Source: Stomatobaculum longum
GTDB taxonomy: Bacteria; Bacillota; Clostridia; Lachnospirales; Lachnospiraceae
DNA: 16,736 nucleotides
Reading direction: 5' to 3'
Assembly: GCA_905370385.1 (NCBI GenBank)
Contig: CAJPKN010000023.1
Location: 1 to 16,736, forward strand
Each line of letters begins with the position of its first letter. Position 1 is the first letter of the stretch. The position numbers and the translations under genes were made by a program. The notes beneath the pieces are model-generated. The model ran no database searches and had not been told where the DNA came from. It saw only the letters and a program-made list of their open reading frames with translations. Below are positions 15,865 to 16,736 of this stretch, one piece after another.

Positions 15865-16707
15865 TCAGTCGGTAATCAGTTTCTTCATGCTCTCCATTTT
15901 CCGCTGCGCGGCTTCCTGCCGGAAGTTGTCGCCGGTAAAGCGTACCGGGACGCACATGGAAAGCAGGCGGTCATAAATCCGGGAATGGGCGGTGTCCTCC
16001 GGGTTGTGCAGGTCGTCCAGCGTGAGGTTGGTCGTGACGATCAGCGGCTTGCCGCTGCGGTAACGGCTGTCAATCACATTGAAAACCTGTTCCAGCCCGT
16101 ACTCGGTGCCGCGCTCCATGCCGAAGTCGTCAATGATAAGCAGCGGATAGCGGCAAAGGCGGGAAATGTACTCGTTGCGGTTCTCAAAGCTGGCGGCAAG
16201 GTCGTTGAGGATAAGGGCAAAATTCGTCATGTGGACGGGGATTTCTTTCTCCATAAGGGCGTTTGCGATACAGCCCGCAAGGTAGCTTTTCCCGGTTCCC
16301 ACGCCGCCCCAGAACAGGCAGCCGATATTGTCGGTTCGCATATCCTCCCAGTGTTCCACATACCGGCGGGCAATCCCTGTCTGCGGGTTCCTGCCGTTGT
16401 CGTTCTCAAAAGTCCAGTCCCGCATGGTGGGGTCGGTAAAGCCCCGGCGTTTCAGTTCCTCTACGGTGTCAAGGTGCCTGCGCCGCTTCTCGGCGGTCTC
16501 CCGTTCCTCGCGGGCGGCTCTCTGGCAGTCGCACTCTGCCGGGTGGCGGTCGCGCCCAAAGATAGCGGCCTTGTCCGGCGCAAAATAGGCTTCTTTCGGC
16601 TTGCGGCACTTGCCGCAGTAGAGTAAACCGTCCTCGCCAGTGTAGTCCTCCGGCTCCGGGGTGGCAGCCGTCATATTCTCCAAAACAGCGTTGATTTCGT
16701 TCTTCAT
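15865..16707 (-). CDS. DnaC/IstB-like AAA+ ATPase of the mobile element
   Basis: The 280-residue protein has an N-terminal Cys cluster (C31-G-K-C34 and C59-D-C61, a probable zinc site), a basic helical linker (about 62-95) and an AAA+ ATPase domain. Walker A is GGVGTGKS (134-141) and Walker B is LLIIDDFG (189-196), with IVTTNLT as sensor 1 and an arginine in SRIYDRLLSMC. This resembles DnaC/DnaI helicase loaders and IstB. In Clostridia such genes sit in the replication module of elements and act with a primase or replication initiator, which here would be beyond the right edge. The frame can be extended seven codons to 16728, but that stretch contains the ribosome site (GGAGGGCGAG), so the ATG at 16705-16707 is chosen. 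The gene is intact. Confidence 0.9.
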   Translation of the reverse strand: MKNEINAVLENMTAATPEPEDYTGEDGLLYCGKCRKPKEAYFAPDKAAIFGRDRHPAECDCQRAAREERETAEKRRRHLDTVEELKRRGFTDPTMRDWTFENDNGRNPQTGIARRYVEHWEDMRTDNIGCLFWGGVGTGKSYLAGCIANALMEKEIPVHMTNFALILNDLAASFENRNEYISRLCRYPLLIIDDFGMERGTEYGLEQVFNVIDSRYRSGKPLIVTTNLTLDDLHNPEDTAHSRIYDRLLSMCVPVRFTGDNFRQEAAQRKMESMKKLITD

Positions 16708-16736
16708 AAACTCTCGCCCTCCTTGCATGAGTAGTC

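Noticed and set aside
15851..15955. N-terminal extension of TnpW overlapping the ATPase gene
   Set aside because: The extra 35 residues are an out-of-frame reading of the ATPase C-terminus; the family start and ribosome site are at 15850.

Overview
The window reads as a chromosome segment from a moderately GC-rich, low-GC-phylum anaerobe (Firmicutes/Clostridia). Lachnospiraceae is my best guess, and an oral genus such as Stomatobaculum is possible but unproven. The grounds are strong AGGAGG-type ribosome binding sites, sigma-A promoters with extended -10 elements, a NiaR regulator, an L-lactate dehydrogenase, an anaerobic-type cob/cbi gene set, and a TnpW/large-serine-recombinase element of the kind common in gut and oral Clostridia.

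Left part (1-6360, all minus strand). A tightly overlapping six-gene cobalamin operon runs right to left: cbiF, cbiH, cobT, cobD, cobQ (cbiP), cbiC. It covers two corrin-ring methylations, the precorrin-8 methyl migration, amidation of the ring to cobyric acid, and the aminopropanol-phosphate and lower-ligand branches. Every junction overlaps by a few bases or is nearly stop-to-start, so the genes are probably translationally coupled. A candidate extended -10 promoter (6354-6362) lies just behind the ldh terminator. I see no B12-riboswitch core. Beyond cbiC is a 256-base gap with several small inverted repeats, then the 5' end of an ADP-ribosylglycohydrolase gene cut by the window edge.

Middle part (6360-12650). 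ldh (minus) and a membrane-anchored glycerophosphodiester phosphodiesterase (plus) diverge from a 204-base intergenic region containing a perfect 12-bp palindrome, GTTATCGATAAC, a candidate operator. A beta-helix-like lipoprotein (minus) converges on the phosphodiesterase with only 5 bases between stop codons. It diverges from niaR (plus), the niacin-responsive repressor of NAD salvage. Next to niaR is a stand-alone EIIC-like permease. Its promoter (TTGACA, 17 bp, TATACA) carries a TGTC-TT-GACA dyad at the expected transcription start, so it looks like a NiaR target and a candidate NAD-precursor transporter. A strong bidirectional terminator closes this gene.

Right part (12650-16736, minus strand). 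A zinc-ribbon membrane protein gene is preceded by the 3' remnant of an unidentified gene. That remnant ends abruptly where a mobile element begins (about 13845-13860). The element carries a TnpX-like large serine recombinase, TnpW and a DnaC/IstB-like ATPase, and continues past the window. It appears to have inserted into the gene upstream of the zinc-ribbon gene.
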